From the NCBI GenBank assembly GCA_028817405.1, contig JAPPPS010000009.1:1-43339 (forward strand): a DNA stretch of 43,339 bases, read 5' to 3'. A program made the position numbers and the translations under genes. The stretch's first letter is position 1; every line of letters begins with the position of its first letter. This stretch comes from Gammaproteobacteria bacterium. Lineage in GTDB: Bacteria > Pseudomonadota > Gammaproteobacteria > Arenicellales > Poriferihabitantaceae. Below are positions 1-8,514 of the stretch, piece after piece. The notes under the pieces are model-generated. The model did not search any database. It was not told where the DNA came from and was given only the letters and a program-made list of their open reading frames with translations.

Positions 1-76
1 GCCGATGAACCCCCCCCACCGCCGTGGCCGGGGCAAGCAAGGCGAGCGCAAGCACCGCGGCCGCGGCTTTAGCCGC

Positions 77-109
77 CACTCCGGCGACAGCCGGAGTCCA
101 GAGTCTTAA
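77..109 (+). repeat. Short hairpin module, type A
   Basis: ACTCCGG and CCGGAGT form a stem around a CGACAG loop, followed by CCAGAGTCTTA. The same module recurs near 821, 1141, 24895 and 43132. Confidence 0.7.
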
Positions 110-130
110 GAAGCCCCGGCGCGCCCCAGG

Positions 131-208
131 GCCGTCATTCCGTGCGGTAGAGAAACAAGGAAGCGTAGCGACTATGTTTCTCACCGATACGGAATCCAGA
201 GTCTTTAA
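131..208 (+). repeat. Long hairpin module, type B, copy 1
   Basis: The 78-base sequence starts GCCGTCATTCCGTGCGGTAG and ends CCAGAGTCTTTAA. ATTCCGT pairs with ACGGAAT, and GAGAAACA pairs with TGTTTCTC around a core AGGAAGCGTAGCGACTA. It is repeated exactly at 275-352, and the start of another copy closes the window. Confidence 0.85.
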
Positions 209-274
209 GCCCCGGCGCGCAACGCCACCAAGCCCCCGGCGGGCAACACCGAGACCACGGCGCGCAACACCGAG

Positions 275-352
275 GCCGTCATTCCGTGCGGTAGAGAAAC
301 AAGGAAGCGTAGCGACTATGTTTCTCACCGATACGGAATCCAGAGTCTTTAA
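275..352 (+). repeat. Long hairpin module, type B, copy 2
   Basis: This matches the copy at 131-208 base for base, as far as I can compare by eye, and continues into AATTGACCC. Exact identity 144 bases away points to recent duplication. Confidence 0.85.
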
Positions 353-737
353 TTGACCCAGCGCGGAATCCAACGAAAACCTGCCCACCCACGAGCGGAG
401 GGACGGCAAATTGACCAACTCGACCAAACACCGAGAGACCGGGGGAACAAACCATTGACACATGCGGCGGAGAATCATTGTCATAACCTCGGAGAGTTAA
501 ATCCGCGCCCCCACGCCCGCCAAAACGGCGCGCGCGGACAAAAAACCAAAACCACAGAAACGGGGGCGAAATGGCATGGAGGACGATTATGGCACATCAA
601 CACAACCAAATACGGCGGCATCAACGCAAAAAAAACCACGCCAACCACCGCACAACCGCAAAACATAACCAAAAACCCCCCACAAATTCAAGCGGGGGAA
701 ACTCAAGCGGGGAAACGCGGCACCGCCGCTACCGCCA

Positions 738-783
738 AATAAAGACCCTGGACGCCCGCTCAACAACCTGCGGGCGTGACGGT
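738..783 (+). repeat. Hairpin module, type C
   Basis: AATAAAGACCCTGG leads into a stem formed by CGCCCGC and GCGGGCG, followed by TGACGGT. A close relative sits at 19348-19390. Confidence 0.65.
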
Positions 784-820
784 GGGGGACTGTGGGCGAA
801 ATCACCGGCACCCCCACTGC

Positions 821-848
821 CACTCCGGCAACAGCCGGAGTCCAGAGT
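821..848 (+). repeat. Short hairpin module, type A
   Basis: ACTCCGG, loop CAACAG, CCGGAGT, then CCAGAGT. The trailing motif is cut short here and runs into CCCCCGCTCGTGGGC, which also occurs near 5530. Confidence 0.65.
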
Positions 849-930
849 CCCCCGCTCGTGGGCAGGGGCATGCTTTAATTGACCCGGCGCGGCGGTGACG
901 GTCAAGGAAGCGGCGGATTCTAATTCGCAA

Positions 931-1001
931 TTCCTGATGGTAGAGAAATAAGGAGCGATAGCGACTATATTTCTCACCAATCAGGAAGCCAGAGTCTTTA
1001 A
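931..1001 (+). repeat. Long hairpin module, type B-prime
   Basis: TTCCTGATGG pairs outwardly with CAATCAGGAA, and GAGAAATA pairs with TATTTCTC around the core AGGAGCGATAGCGAC. The module ends CCAGAGTCTTTAA. Its full reverse complement lies at 5650-5720. The upstream flank GCGCGGCGGTGACGGTCAAG is also shared with other copies. Confidence 0.85.
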
Positions 1002-1031
1002 TGAACCTTGGCGACCAAACAACAAAAAATC

Positions 1032-1090
1032 AAAGACTCTGGACTCCCGCTCTACGGCGGGAGTTGCGGCGCTTCGCGCCGCGCAATTAA
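1032..1090 (+). repeat. Double-hairpin module, type D
   Basis: AAAGACTCTGG is followed by two stems, ACTCCCGC/GCGGGAGT-like and GGCGC-TTC-GCGCC, then GCAATTAA. Reverse-complement and direct copies occur at 5566-5620 and 43178-43239. Confidence 0.8.
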
Positions 1091-1140
1091 CCACGGCGGC
1101 TTCAGCCGCCACGAAGGAGGCAACCGGAGTCCCCCACTGC

Positions 1141-1176
1141 CACTCCGGCAACAGCCGGAGTCCAGAGTCTTTAATT
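1141..1176 (+). repeat. Short hairpin module, type A
   Basis: CACTCCGGCAACAGCCGGAGT is followed by a complete CCAGAGTCTTTAATTG tail. Together with the type D unit at 1032 it forms an inverted pair: AAAGACTCTGG opens the segment and CCAGAGTCTTT closes it. Confidence 0.75.
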
Positions 1177-1200
1177 GAGTCGCGAGGCGGTGACAAAAGA

Positions 1201-1236
1201 TAAAGACTCTGGACTCCGGGTCGTAGCCCGGAGTGG
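1201..1236 (+). repeat. Hairpin module opening with TAAAGACTCTGG
   Basis: TAAAGACTCTGG is followed by the stem ACTCCGGG/CCCGGAGT around a TCGTAG loop. The orientation is opposite to the type A unit at 1141. Confidence 0.65.
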
Positions 1237-1433
1237 CGATTGGGAATCCCCGCGGCAAAACCAATCCCCACCGCCTTGTCCGTTTGCCATCCTTGGCGTC
1301 TGGATACCTGTTTCCATACAGGTATTGCGGGTTAGACATTTTCGCCGCCCCGACCGTCACCGCCGCCACCCCTCCCCACACCCTTCCCCGGTAACCATTA
1401 CAATGCGCGCGTTCAACGACAGGGCCAAACACG

Positions 1434-2018
1434 ATGGCGGACAAAAAACGATGTTGGTGGTGCGGGGAATCGGCGATTTATTGCGATTATCACGATGCCG
1501 AGTGGGGCGTGCCGCTGCATGATGAACGGGCGTTGTTCGAGTTGCTGTGTTTGGAGGGCGCGCAGGCGGGCTTGAGTTGGCTGACCATTCTTAACAAGCG
1601 TGCGCATTACCGGCGGGTGTTCGATAATTTTGACGCGGAGAAAATGGCGACTTACGGTAACGCCAAAATCGCCGCGTTGTTGCGCGACCCCGGCATCGTG
1701 CGCAACCGTCTTAAAGTGAACGGCTTCGTCAAAAATGCGCGCGCGTTTTTGCGCTTGCGCGAGTCGGACGCAACCCTCGATGAATACTTGTGGGGTTTTG
1801 TCGACGGCGCGACGCTGCAGAACCACTGGGCGGCGCCGGCGCAAGTCCCCGACACCACGCCGTTATCCGACCGCATGGCGAAAGACATGAAGAAGCGCGG
1901 CTTCGTGTTTGTCGGCAGCACGATTTGCTACGCGTTCATGCAGTCGGCGGGGTTGGTTAACGACCACCTGACCGATTGCTTTCGACATCGGGAGTTGGGC
2001 GGCGACGGCTCACGGTGA
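1434..2018 (+). CDS. tag: DNA-3-methyladenine glycosylase I
   Basis: This is a 194-residue cytosolic base-excision-repair enzyme that removes 3-methyladenine from alkylated DNA by cleaving the N-glycosidic bond. The length and order of blocks match Tag. Near the N terminus are a Cys in KRCWW and the YHDAEWGVP block carrying the first zinc histidine. LEGAQAGLSW follows and holds the catalytic-pocket Glu. Toward the end come RGFVFVGSTICYAFMQ and LVNDHLTDC, supplying the His and Cys that complete the zinc site. The gene stands alone on the plus strand between the repeat region and the convergent htpG, with a 26-base gap. The ATG at 1434 has only a weak AGGG upstream. The N-terminal match to Tag supports this start. 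Confidence 0.95.
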   Translation: MADKKRCWWCGESAIYCDYHDAEWGVPLHDERALFELLCLEGAQAGLSWLTILNKRAHYRRVFDNFDAEKMATYGNAKIAALLRDPGIVRNRLKVNGFVKNARAFLRLRESDATLDEYLWGFVDGATLQNHWAAPAQVPDTTPLSDRMAKDMKKRGFVFVGSTICYAFMQSAGLVNDHLTDCFRHRELGGDGSR

Positions 2019-2044
2019 CGCGGCCGTCCGCGCGCCAATGAAAC

Positions 2045-4138
2045 TCAGTCGATGCGCGACGCCAATAGTCGGTTGACGCGCATGACATAACCGCCGGGGT
2101 CGGCTAACGATGCGCCTTCGGCCAATGCCGCTTGGTCGAACAACACCTGCGCCCAGTCATCCACCGGCGCGTTGGCGTCCGCGGCATCGCCGGATTCATC
2201 GCCGGCGACATCGGCGGCGATGCGTTTGACGATGGCATGCGTTGGGTTGATTTCCAAAATCGGTTTGGCGGCCGGCGCGTCCTGGCCGATGGCTTGCAAG
2301 ATGCGCTGCAAGTTGCCGCCCAAGTCATGACTGTCGGCGACCAAACACGCGGGCGAATCCACCAATCGGCTGGACACGCGCACTTCTTTCACTTGGTCGC
2401 CGAGCGCAGTTTTGATTTTGCCGACCAACGCGTCGATGCCGGGTTGGTCGCCGCTTGCGTCTTTGTCGTCGGCGGCGGCGCCGGCAGACTGGCCGGTGAG
2501 TTCGCTCAAGTCCAAATCGCCTTTGGCGATCGAGCGCAACGGTTTGTCTTGGTATTCGGTCATGTGACCGACCACCCATTCGTCGACCGGGTCGAACAAC
2601 AGCAGCACCTCGACGGCGTTCTTGCGAAACACTTCCAAATGCGGCGAGGACTTGGCTGCGGCCGCGCTGTCGGCGGTGACATAATAAATCGCTTTTTGTT
2701 TGGCCGGCATGCGTTTGATGTAGTCGTCCAACGATACGCTTTGCGCATCGGCATCGCCGGCACCACCGCTATATTGGTTATGCGTCGAAGCAAAACGCAG
2801 CAGTTGGCAAATCGAATCACGGTTGTCGAAGTCTTCGATGATTCCTTCCTTGATGACGCGGCCGTACTCTTTCCACAACGCCGCGTATTGCTGCGCGTCT
2901 TTGGCGGCGATTTTTTTCAGTTCAGCCAACACTTTTTTAACCGAGGCGGCGCGGATTTTGTCGATGTCTTGGTTCTGCTGCAAGAATTCGCGCGACACAT
3001 TCAACGGCAAGTCGGCCGAGTCGACCAAGCCGCGCACGAAGCGCAAATAGTTCGGCATCAACTGACGCGCATCTTCGGCAATGAAGATGCGCCGCACATA
3101 CAGTTTAATACCGTGCCGCCGTTCGCGGTCCCATAAATCAAACGGCGCTTTGGCTGGAATGAAAAACAGCGAGATGTATTCCATCTTGCCTTCCACGCGG
3201 TTGTGCAACTTGACCGCCGGCGGCTCCGGGTCATAAGTGAGCGCGGTGTAGAAAGCGTGGTATTCGTCGTCGGTGATTTCGCCGCGCGCGCGCGCCCACA
3301 ACGCCGAACCTTTGTTGACGGTTTCCCACGCCGGTTGTTGACCGGGGATTTGTTTGCCGTCGTCGTCCAACGCCGGCGGTTTCGGCATGTGAATCGGCAA
3401 TGAGATGTGGTCGGAGTATTTGCCGATGACCGCGCGCAAGCGGTGGTGGTCGAGAAATTCTTTCTGGTCGTTTTTTATCTTGAGAATGATTTCGGTGCCG
3501 CGTTGCGGGCGAACGATGGTCTCGACGGTGTATTCGCCGCTGCCGGTGGACTTCCACTTGACACCGTCGGCCGCGGGCGCGCCGGCGCGGCGGGTGAGTA
3601 CGGTGACTTCCGCCGCGGCCAGGAACGCCGAATAAAAACCCACGCCGAACTGGCCGATGAAGGCGCTGTCCTTGGCGTCCTTGTCGTTCATCTGTTCGAG
3701 AAACCGGCGCGTGCCGGAGCGGGCGATGGTGCCGATGTTTTCAATTACCTCGTCGCGGTTCATGCCGATGCCGTTGTCGCGCACCGTGACGGTGTTTTTC
3801 TTTTCATCGACGCCGACCCAGACGCCGAGCGAGTCGTCGCCGTCTTTGCCGTCCTCATACAACGCGCCGTCGGTCAGCGCGAGAAACCTCAGGCGGTCGC
3901 AAGCGTCCGAGGCGTTGGCGATTAACTCGCGCAGGAAGATTTCCTTGTTGCTGTACAACGAATGGATGATGAGGTTGAGCAGTTGCTGCACCTCAGTTTG
4001 AAACGCATGCGTCTCGACCGCGGCGGCATCGGTGGCGGCCGCGGCCTTGGCATCAGCGGATGACTTGGCGGTGGCGGCGGTAGCGGAGTTGGCGCCGGTT
4101 TTTTTGGCGGCGCCGGCGGCGGATTTTTTGGCGGACAT
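2045..4138 (-). CDS. htpG: Molecular chaperone HtpG (Hsp90 family)
   Basis: This is an ATP-dependent cytosolic chaperone. The start at 4138 gives 697 residues; the ORF runs 20 codons further upstream, but that part does not look like HtpG. The GHKL ATPase domain shows NASDACDRLRFLA, DNGIGMNRDEVIENIGTIARSG and GQFGVGFYSAF. The middle domain carries GLVDSADLPLNVSREFLQ. The C-terminal part includes the family's SPACLV-type and ERILKA-like segments. Residues 1 to about 40 are an Ala/Lys/Ser-rich low-complexity extension that E. coli HtpG lacks, since its conserved part begins almost at once with the FQ-EV block. The gene is divergent from the Rieske gene and convergent with tag. Confidence 0.95.
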   Translation of the reverse strand: MSAKKSAAGAAKKTGANSATAATAKSSADAKAAAATDAAAVETHAFQTEVQQLLNLIIHSLYSNKEIFLRELIANASDACDRLRFLALTDGALYEDGKDGDDSLGVWVGVDEKKNTVTVRDNGIGMNRDEVIENIGTIARSGTRRFLEQMNDKDAKDSAFIGQFGVGFYSAFLAAAEVTVLTRRAGAPAADGVKWKSTGSGEYTVETIVRPQRGTEIILKIKNDQKEFLDHHRLRAVIGKYSDHISLPIHMPKPPALDDDGKQIPGQQPAWETVNKGSALWARARGEITDDEYHAFYTALTYDPEPPAVKLHNRVEGKMEYISLFFIPAKAPFDLWDRERRHGIKLYVRRIFIAEDARQLMPNYLRFVRGLVDSADLPLNVSREFLQQNQDIDKIRAASVKKVLAELKKIAAKDAQQYAALWKEYGRVIKEGIIEDFDNRDSICQLLRFASTHNQYSGGAGDADAQSVSLDDYIKRMPAKQKAIYYVTADSAAAAKSSPHLEVFRKNAVEVLLLFDPVDEWVVGHMTEYQDKPLRSIAKGDLDLSELTGQSAGAAADDKDASGDQPGIDALVGKIKTALGDQVKEVRVSSRLVDSPACLVADSHDLGGNLQRILQAIGQDAPAAKPILEINPTHAIVKRIAADVAGDESGDAADANAPVDDWAQVLFDQAALAEGASLADPGGYVMRVNRLLASRID

Positions 4139-4190
4139 GGGAAGATAAAAGTGAGTCAAGGTTGGCGGGAAAATAAGGCGCGCGCGGCGG

Positions 4191-4217
4191 TTTTTCAAGT
4201 CGCGCGCGGGTTACAAT
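4191..4217 (+). promoter_or_regulatory. Possible promoter of the Rieske gene
   Basis: The divergent gap between htpG and the oxygenase contains TTACAAT at 4211-4217, 43 bases before the ATG, with a TTTTTCA stretch about 14 bases upstream. The -10 match is fair but the spacing is short, so this is only suggestive. Confidence 0.22.
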
Positions 4218-4259
4218 TCGCGCCTATCGTTCCGCTCCAAACGCCACCGTCGCGCCGTC

Positions 4260-5468
4260 ATGTCCCAAGTTGCATCCGAAGCGTCGCCGCAAGCGCGCGC
4301 GTTAATCGCCGACTACCGTCCGGGGTTTGCGCTGCCGGCCGCGTTCTACACTTCCGATGCGGTTTATCAAACCGACCTCGACGCGGTGTTTTACCGTCAC
4401 TGGATGTACGCCGGGCATGCCGGCGAAGTCGCCGAGCCGGGCGATTATTTTTTGTTGGAAGTCGGCGCGGAGTCGGTCATCATCGCGCGCGGCCGCGACG
4501 GCGAAATTCGCGCCTTCGCCAATGTTTGCCGGCACCGCGGCTCGCGCATCTGCACCGAAACTTCCGGGCGGGTGTCGGCGTTCGTCTGCCCGTATCACGC
4601 GTGGACTTACAACCTCGACGGCGGCTTGCGTACGCCGCGCAACATGCCGGCCGGTTTTGACGCGAGTCGGTATGCGTTGAAACCAATTCGTTGCGCGGTG
4701 TTCCACGGCATGATTTTTATCAACCTCGACGCCAACGCGCCGGACTTGAACGCGGAACTCGAAGCGATGGACGCGAGTTATGCGGTTTATGATTTGGCGA
4801 ACGCGCGAGTCGCCGCCAAGCAAACTTGGCGCGTCGCCGCCAACTGGAAATTGGCGGTGGAAAATTTTATGGAGTGCTATCACTGCGCGCCGGCGCACGC
4901 CGAATACGCGCGTTGTCATGCGCTGACTTCGCCGGCCGACAACGCCAAACGTCGCCCGGCCATGCTGCGGCAAGCCGCCAAGTTGGGTTATCGAACCGCC
5001 ACCGTCGGCGGCGAAGGATTCCCCGACAAAGGCGCGACGCCATACTACTACGCGCGCAACGCGTTATACGAATCATTCGTCACCGGCAGCGCAGACGGCC
5101 GGCCGTTGGCGCCGTTGTTGGGAAACATCGGCGACTACGGCGGCGGCGTCGCTGACACGCAAATCGGCCCGGCGTCGTTCGGTTTGTTATACGCCGACCA
5201 CGCGGTTATCTACCGCTTCACGCCATGCGGTACGCAATGCACCGACATGGAAATCGTTTGGTTGGTGCGCGCCGATGCAACCGCCGGCCGCGACTACGAC
5301 ATCGACCGTTTAACTTGGCTATGGCGCATCACCTCCGACGCCGACAAAAAAATCATTGAGAACAACGCCAAAGGCGTCAACTCAAAATTCTACACCCCCG
5401 GCCCGCTGTCCGAGATGGAAGAATTCACCACCGCATTCATCGAATGGTATTTGACGGAAATTGGTTGA
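4260..5468 (+). CDS. Rieske non-heme iron oxygenase, alpha subunit (quaternary-amine demethylase-like)
   Basis: This 402-residue protein belongs to the ring-hydroxylating oxygenase alpha-subunit family. The Rieske 2Fe-2S ligands are visible as C90-R-H92 and C110-P-Y-H113. The mononuclear iron site is the ENFMECYHCAPAH block with H208 and H213, and an Asp in DYDIDRLTWLW near the C terminus probably completes the triad. By recall, the N-terminal layout and the CRHRGSR/CPYH spacing look closer to the glycine-betaine and stachydrine demethylase branch (GbcA-like) than to true aromatic dioxygenases. The adjacent betaine-type ABC transporter and nearby carnitine genes favour glycine betaine or a related methylated amine as substrate. 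No reductase partner is in the window. The substrate is inference; the enzyme class is firm. Confidence 0.85.
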   Translation: MSQVASEASPQARALIADYRPGFALPAAFYTSDAVYQTDLDAVFYRHWMYAGHAGEVAEPGDYFLLEVGAESVIIARGRDGEIRAFANVCRHRGSRICTETSGRVSAFVCPYHAWTYNLDGGLRTPRNMPAGFDASRYALKPIRCAVFHGMIFINLDANAPDLNAELEAMDASYAVYDLANARVAAKQTWRVAANWKLAVENFMECYHCAPAHAEYARCHALTSPADNAKRRPAMLRQAAKLGYRTATVGGEGFPDKGATPYYYARNALYESFVTGSADGRPLAPLLGNIGDYGGGVADTQIGPASFGLLYADHAVIYRFTPCGTQCTDMEIVWLVRADATAGRDYDIDRLTWLWRITSDADKKIIENNAKGVNSKFYTPGPLSEMEEFTTAFIEWYLTEIG

Positions 5469-5471
5469 GTG

Positions 5472-5519
5472 GGGTAACAGGAAAACGGGGAACGCAACGA
5501 CCTTGTTTTCCATTGACCC
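5472..5519 (+). repeat. Diverged long hairpin directly after the Rieske gene
   Basis: GGGTAACAGGAAAAC and GTTTTCCATTGACCC pair around GGGGAACGCAACGACC. The core resembles that of type B/E modules (AGGGAGCGCAGCGACC). The hairpin begins 3 bases after the stop codon, so it could also act in transcription termination or mRNA 3'-end protection. Confidence 0.6.
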
Positions 5520-5565
5520 GAAAACCAGCGCCCCCGCTCGTGGGCGGATGCAGGCTTTTGTTCGA

Positions 5566-5620
5566 TTCCGCGGCGCGTAGCGCCGCAACTCCCGCCGTAG
5601 AGCGGGAGTCCAGAGTCTTT
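5566..5620 (-). repeat. Double-hairpin module, type D, reverse orientation
   Basis: This is close to the reverse complement of 1032-1090. It contains CGCCGCAACTCCCGCCGTAG and ends GAGTCCAGAGTCTTT. The loop base composition differs slightly (GCGCGTAGCGCC against GCGCTTCGCGCC), but the stem is kept. Confidence 0.8.
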
Positions 5621-5649
5621 GCTTTTCGTTGTTTGCTCGCCAAGGTTAA

Positions 5650-5720
5650 TTAAAGACTCTGGCTTCCTGATTGGTGAGAAATATAGTCGCTATCGCTCCT
5701 TATTTCTCTACCATCAGGAA
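5650..5720 (-). repeat. Long hairpin module, type B-prime, reverse orientation
   Basis: This is the reverse complement of 931-1001, beginning TTAAAGACTCTGGCTTCCTG. It lies 15 bases beyond the stop codon of the permease gene on the minus strand and so could also act as that operon's 3' hairpin. Confidence 0.85.
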
Positions 5721-5734
5721 TTGCGCTACGCGCC

Positions 5735-7354
5735 TCACTTCTGGTCATCGCGTCGAAATGCGCCTTGCACGATGCGGTCGATGACCATGGCGCAGAACAA
5801 AATCGCAAAACCGCCGAGCAAGCCGGGGCCTTTGGCGGCGTATTGCAGCGCTTCGAGAATCACCTTGCCCAAGCCGCCGCCGCCGATGAGCGAGATGATG
5901 ACCACCATCGACAAACACATGAGAATAGTTTGGTTGACCCCGGTCATAATCGACGGCAACGCCAGCGGCACTTCCACATCGCGCAGCAATTGGTACCGCG
6001 ATGCGCCGAACGCCACCGCCGCTTCCTTGATGTCGTTCGGCACGCCGCGGATGCCGAGCGCGGTCAAGCGGATGACCGGCGGCATGCCGAAGATAATGGT
6101 GGCGAGAATGCCGGGCGGATTGCCGGTGCCGAAGAACGCGATGATGGGAATGAGATACACGAAGGCCGGCAGGGTTTGCATCAAGTCGAGGATGGGCTCG
6201 GCGGCGTGGTAGGCGCGCTTGGATTTGCCGAACCAGATGCCGAGCGGAATGCCGGCGGTCACGCAGATGGCCACCGCCGCGCCGACTAACGCGACCGTTT
6301 CCATCGCGATTTCCCAGTAGCCCAGCAGCGCGATGTACACCAGCGATGCGGCGGTGAAAATCGCCACCCGCGGGCCGGCCGCGCGCCACGCGGTGACGAA
6401 AATCACCGCCATAACCACCGGCCACGGCGTATCGATGAGCGCCAAACTAATCGCGCGCAGAATCGACCTAACGCCGGCGGTGATGCCGTCGAACGCGCCG
6501 GCGCCGGCCACCGCCGCGACATCGATGCGCGCTTCCAGCCAGCCGGCGATGACGGAGAACAACGTCTCGTTCGGGCCGGCGACGAACAACGCGGACACTT
6601 CCTTTTCCGGGAAAATTTCCAGCGCCGCCAACGGACTGGCGACGGTGAAATCGTAGATGGTCAGCGGCGCAATCATGAGAACCAACGCCGCGCCGAGCGC
6701 GATGTTGCGCGTCTTGCGCCCGCTTTCCACGCGCACCGGGTCGATGCGCCATCTGGAATACTGGTTCTCGTACGCGATGTTGGCGTAGAAACCCTGCATC
6801 AACTTGAACGCCAACAACATCAGCAAACCGAACAACAAAATCTCAAACGCTTCGGCGTTGGCGGCGAGGCCCTGCACGTGGTTTTTGTCCGCGGCGTTGG
6901 TCAGGTTCTCCGCGAGTTTTTCGAATCGCGCCGGGTCGTCGCCGGCCGCGCGCGCCGACTCGGCGCGCTCCAAAAAATTCCCGGCGCGCTCGCGTTGTTT
7001 GTCCGCGCGCTCGAAGAACGACGCGCCCGGATTGCCCCACCAGCCGCGGCCGATTTGCACCCAGGCAATCATTTCCAACAACAAAAAGCCCCAGAACATG
7101 CCCCACACCGCGCGCGACGCGGCCCACAACGGGCCCAACAGCGCTGCGAACAAGTTGAAGGTGTTGGGCAGGCCGCGCCGGGCGTTGTGAATGCGGCGGA
7201 AGGCCGCGGCGTAGTAGTCGCCGCTTGGCCCGGCGAAGCGCGCAATCGATTCGTTGAGTTGCGCGTGGTCGACTTCGATGTCGGAGGCCGCAACGACACT
7301 GGAGTCGACGGCACCGACATCGACGGCGGCGGTGTCGCGCGTGTCGTCGCTCAT
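5735..7354 (-). CDS. proW: Glycine betaine/proline-type ABC transporter permease
   Basis: This is the inner-membrane permease of an osmolyte or quaternary-amine importer. The C-terminal half (about residues 300-535) is a standard BPD-type permease domain. Its EAA loop reads EAAVAFGASRYQLLRDVEVP, and hydrophobic segments such as VYLIPIIAFFGTG and VVIISLIGGGGLG surround it. At 539 residues it is far longer than E. coli ProW (about 354). The extra N-terminal half has an acidic start, two or three predicted membrane segments and a charged Glu/Arg/Ala-rich stretch around 120-165. The ATG overlaps the stop of the ATPase gene (ATGA), so translation is probably coupled. The gene ends close to a hairpin repeat. 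Confidence 0.9.
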   Translation of the reverse strand: MSDDTRDTAAVDVGAVDSSVVAASDIEVDHAQLNESIARFAGPSGDYYAAAFRRIHNARRGLPNTFNLFAALLGPLWAASRAVWGMFWGFLLLEMIAWVQIGRGWWGNPGASFFERADKQRERAGNFLERAESARAAGDDPARFEKLAENLTNAADKNHVQGLAANAEAFEILLFGLLMLLAFKLMQGFYANIAYENQYSRWRIDPVRVESGRKTRNIALGAALVLMIAPLTIYDFTVASPLAALEIFPEKEVSALFVAGPNETLFSVIAGWLEARIDVAAVAGAGAFDGITAGVRSILRAISLALIDTPWPVVMAVIFVTAWRAAGPRVAIFTAASLVYIALLGYWEIAMETVALVGAAVAICVTAGIPLGIWFGKSKRAYHAAEPILDLMQTLPAFVYLIPIIAFFGTGNPPGILATIIFGMPPVIRLTALGIRGVPNDIKEAAVAFGASRYQLLRDVEVPLALPSIMTGVNQTILMCLSMVVIISLIGGGGLGKVILEALQYAAKGPGLLGGFAILFCAMVIDRIVQGAFRRDDQK

Positions 7355-8406
7355 GATTCCTTGTCCCCCTGAATGCTGCGCAAGAGTTGCGTTTTACTCA
7401 CCACGCCGACATCGCGGCCGGCGGAAGTGATGACCACCGGCCGGCCGCTGCCGAGCGCGTGGTCGATGAGTTCGTCGAGAGTGGCGTTTTCATCGGCGCG
7501 CGGCGCGGCGCTTAAGGCAACACCGTTGCCGCCGTCGCCTTGATACGACTCCAGCGGCCGCATGATGGAATGCGCCTTGAACAGTTTCAGTTTGGAGATT
7601 CCCTTGACGAACTCGCGCACATAATCATCGGCCGGATGCATGACGATTTCCTCCGGCGTACCAACTTGCACAATCAAACCGTCTTTCATAATCGCGATGC
7701 GGTGGCCGATGCGAATCGCTTCGTCCAAATCGTGGGTGATAAACAGCGTGGTCTTTTGCAGTTTGACCGCCAACTTTTTGAACTGGTCTTGAATCTGCAT
7801 CCGAATCAGCGGGTCCAGCGCCGAGAACGGTTCATCCATCAGCAGCACTTGCGGGTCCGAGGCCAAGGCCCGGGCGATGCCGACGCGCTGCTGCATGCCG
7901 CCGGACAATTCTTTCGGCAGGCGGTCTTCGTAGCCGACCAAGTCGACCAACTCCAATGTGTGGTCGGACACCGCCCATCGTTTGGATTTCGGCACGCCGC
8001 GAATCTCCAGCGGATAAGCGACATTGTCGCGCACCGAGCGGTGCGGCATCAGCGCCATGTGCTGAAACACCATGCCGATTTGGTTGGCGCGCACCTCGCG
8101 CAGTTGCGCGTCGCCCAGTTGCGAGATGTCGCGGCCCAACACTTCGATGTTGCCGCTGGTCGGCTCAATGAGGCGATTGACATGCCGCACCAATGTTGAC
8201 TTGCCGGAGCCGGACAAGCCCATGATGCAAAAGATTTCGCTGCGCAGCACTTCGAAACTGGCGTCCTGTACGCCGACCACGCAGGCGAAGCGCTTCAGCA
8301 CCTCCGGCTTGCCGATACCCTCGCGCTGAATGGCGTCCAGCGCCTCGCGGTAACGCGCGCCGAACACCTTCCAGACATGGCTGGCTTTGACGACCGTCTC
8401 GGTCAT
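7351..8406 (-). CDS. proV: Glycine betaine/proline-type ABC transporter ATP-binding protein
   Basis: This cytoplasmic ATPase drives the importer. The start at 8406 (MTETVVKAS) gives 351 residues; the ORF extends 18 codons upstream without family similarity. Walker A is GLSGSGKST, the signature is LSGGMQQRVGIARALA, and Walker B is VLLMDEPFSALDP. The N-terminal region has the ProV/OpuA-type insertion with VFG and GVQDASFEV. A C-terminal segment from about 280 resembles a CBS-type regulatory domain (DELIDHALGSGRPVVITS, DVGVVSKTQLLRSI). The gene sits between the binding-protein gene, 108 bases upstream, and the permease gene, with which it overlaps by 4 bases. Confidence 0.92.
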   Translation of the reverse strand: MTETVVKASHVWKVFGARYREALDAIQREGIGKPEVLKRFACVVGVQDASFEVLRSEIFCIMGLSGSGKSTLVRHVNRLIEPTSGNIEVLGRDISQLGDAQLREVRANQIGMVFQHMALMPHRSVRDNVAYPLEIRGVPKSKRWAVSDHTLELVDLVGYEDRLPKELSGGMQQRVGIARALASDPQVLLMDEPFSALDPLIRMQIQDQFKKLAVKLQKTTLFITHDLDEAIRIGHRIAIMKDGLIVQVGTPEEIVMHPADDYVREFVKGISKLKLFKAHSIMRPLESYQGDGGNGVALSAAPRADENATLDELIDHALGSGRPVVITSAGRDVGVVSKTQLLRSIQGDKES

Positions 8407-8514
8407 GTCATCGTTCCGATTGCAAGCGTTGCGGCGACAGTTAACCGCAACCGCGCGCAAAAAATCGAACCCGGCCCGCGCATGCGACGCGGGCCGGGTT
8501 CTCAGATTGCGGCG

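Larger units (their letters stand above)
1..1433. other. Gene-free, repeat-rich intergenic region
   Basis: No ORF here looks like a protein family; those in the track are low-complexity readings of repeats. The region holds at least eight hairpin modules, listed separately, and most end in or begin with the motif CCAGAGTCTTTAATT or its complement. Positions 353-737 contain A/C-rich sequence with no hairpin or gene that I can recognise, apart from a short repeat of AACTCAAGCGGGG-like sequence near 690-715. The last 190 bases before tag carry no obvious repeat. Confidence 0.7.

Noticed and set aside
131-352. tRNA or structured ncRNA gene in the long hairpins
   Set aside because: The folds are simple nested hairpins without cloverleaf elements or a TTCGA-type T loop. 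They are treated as repeats, though transcription is not excluded.
24-356. 110-aa ORF at the left edge
   Set aside because: It contains the same peptide twice because it reads through two copies of a hairpin repeat, with no start signal or family match.
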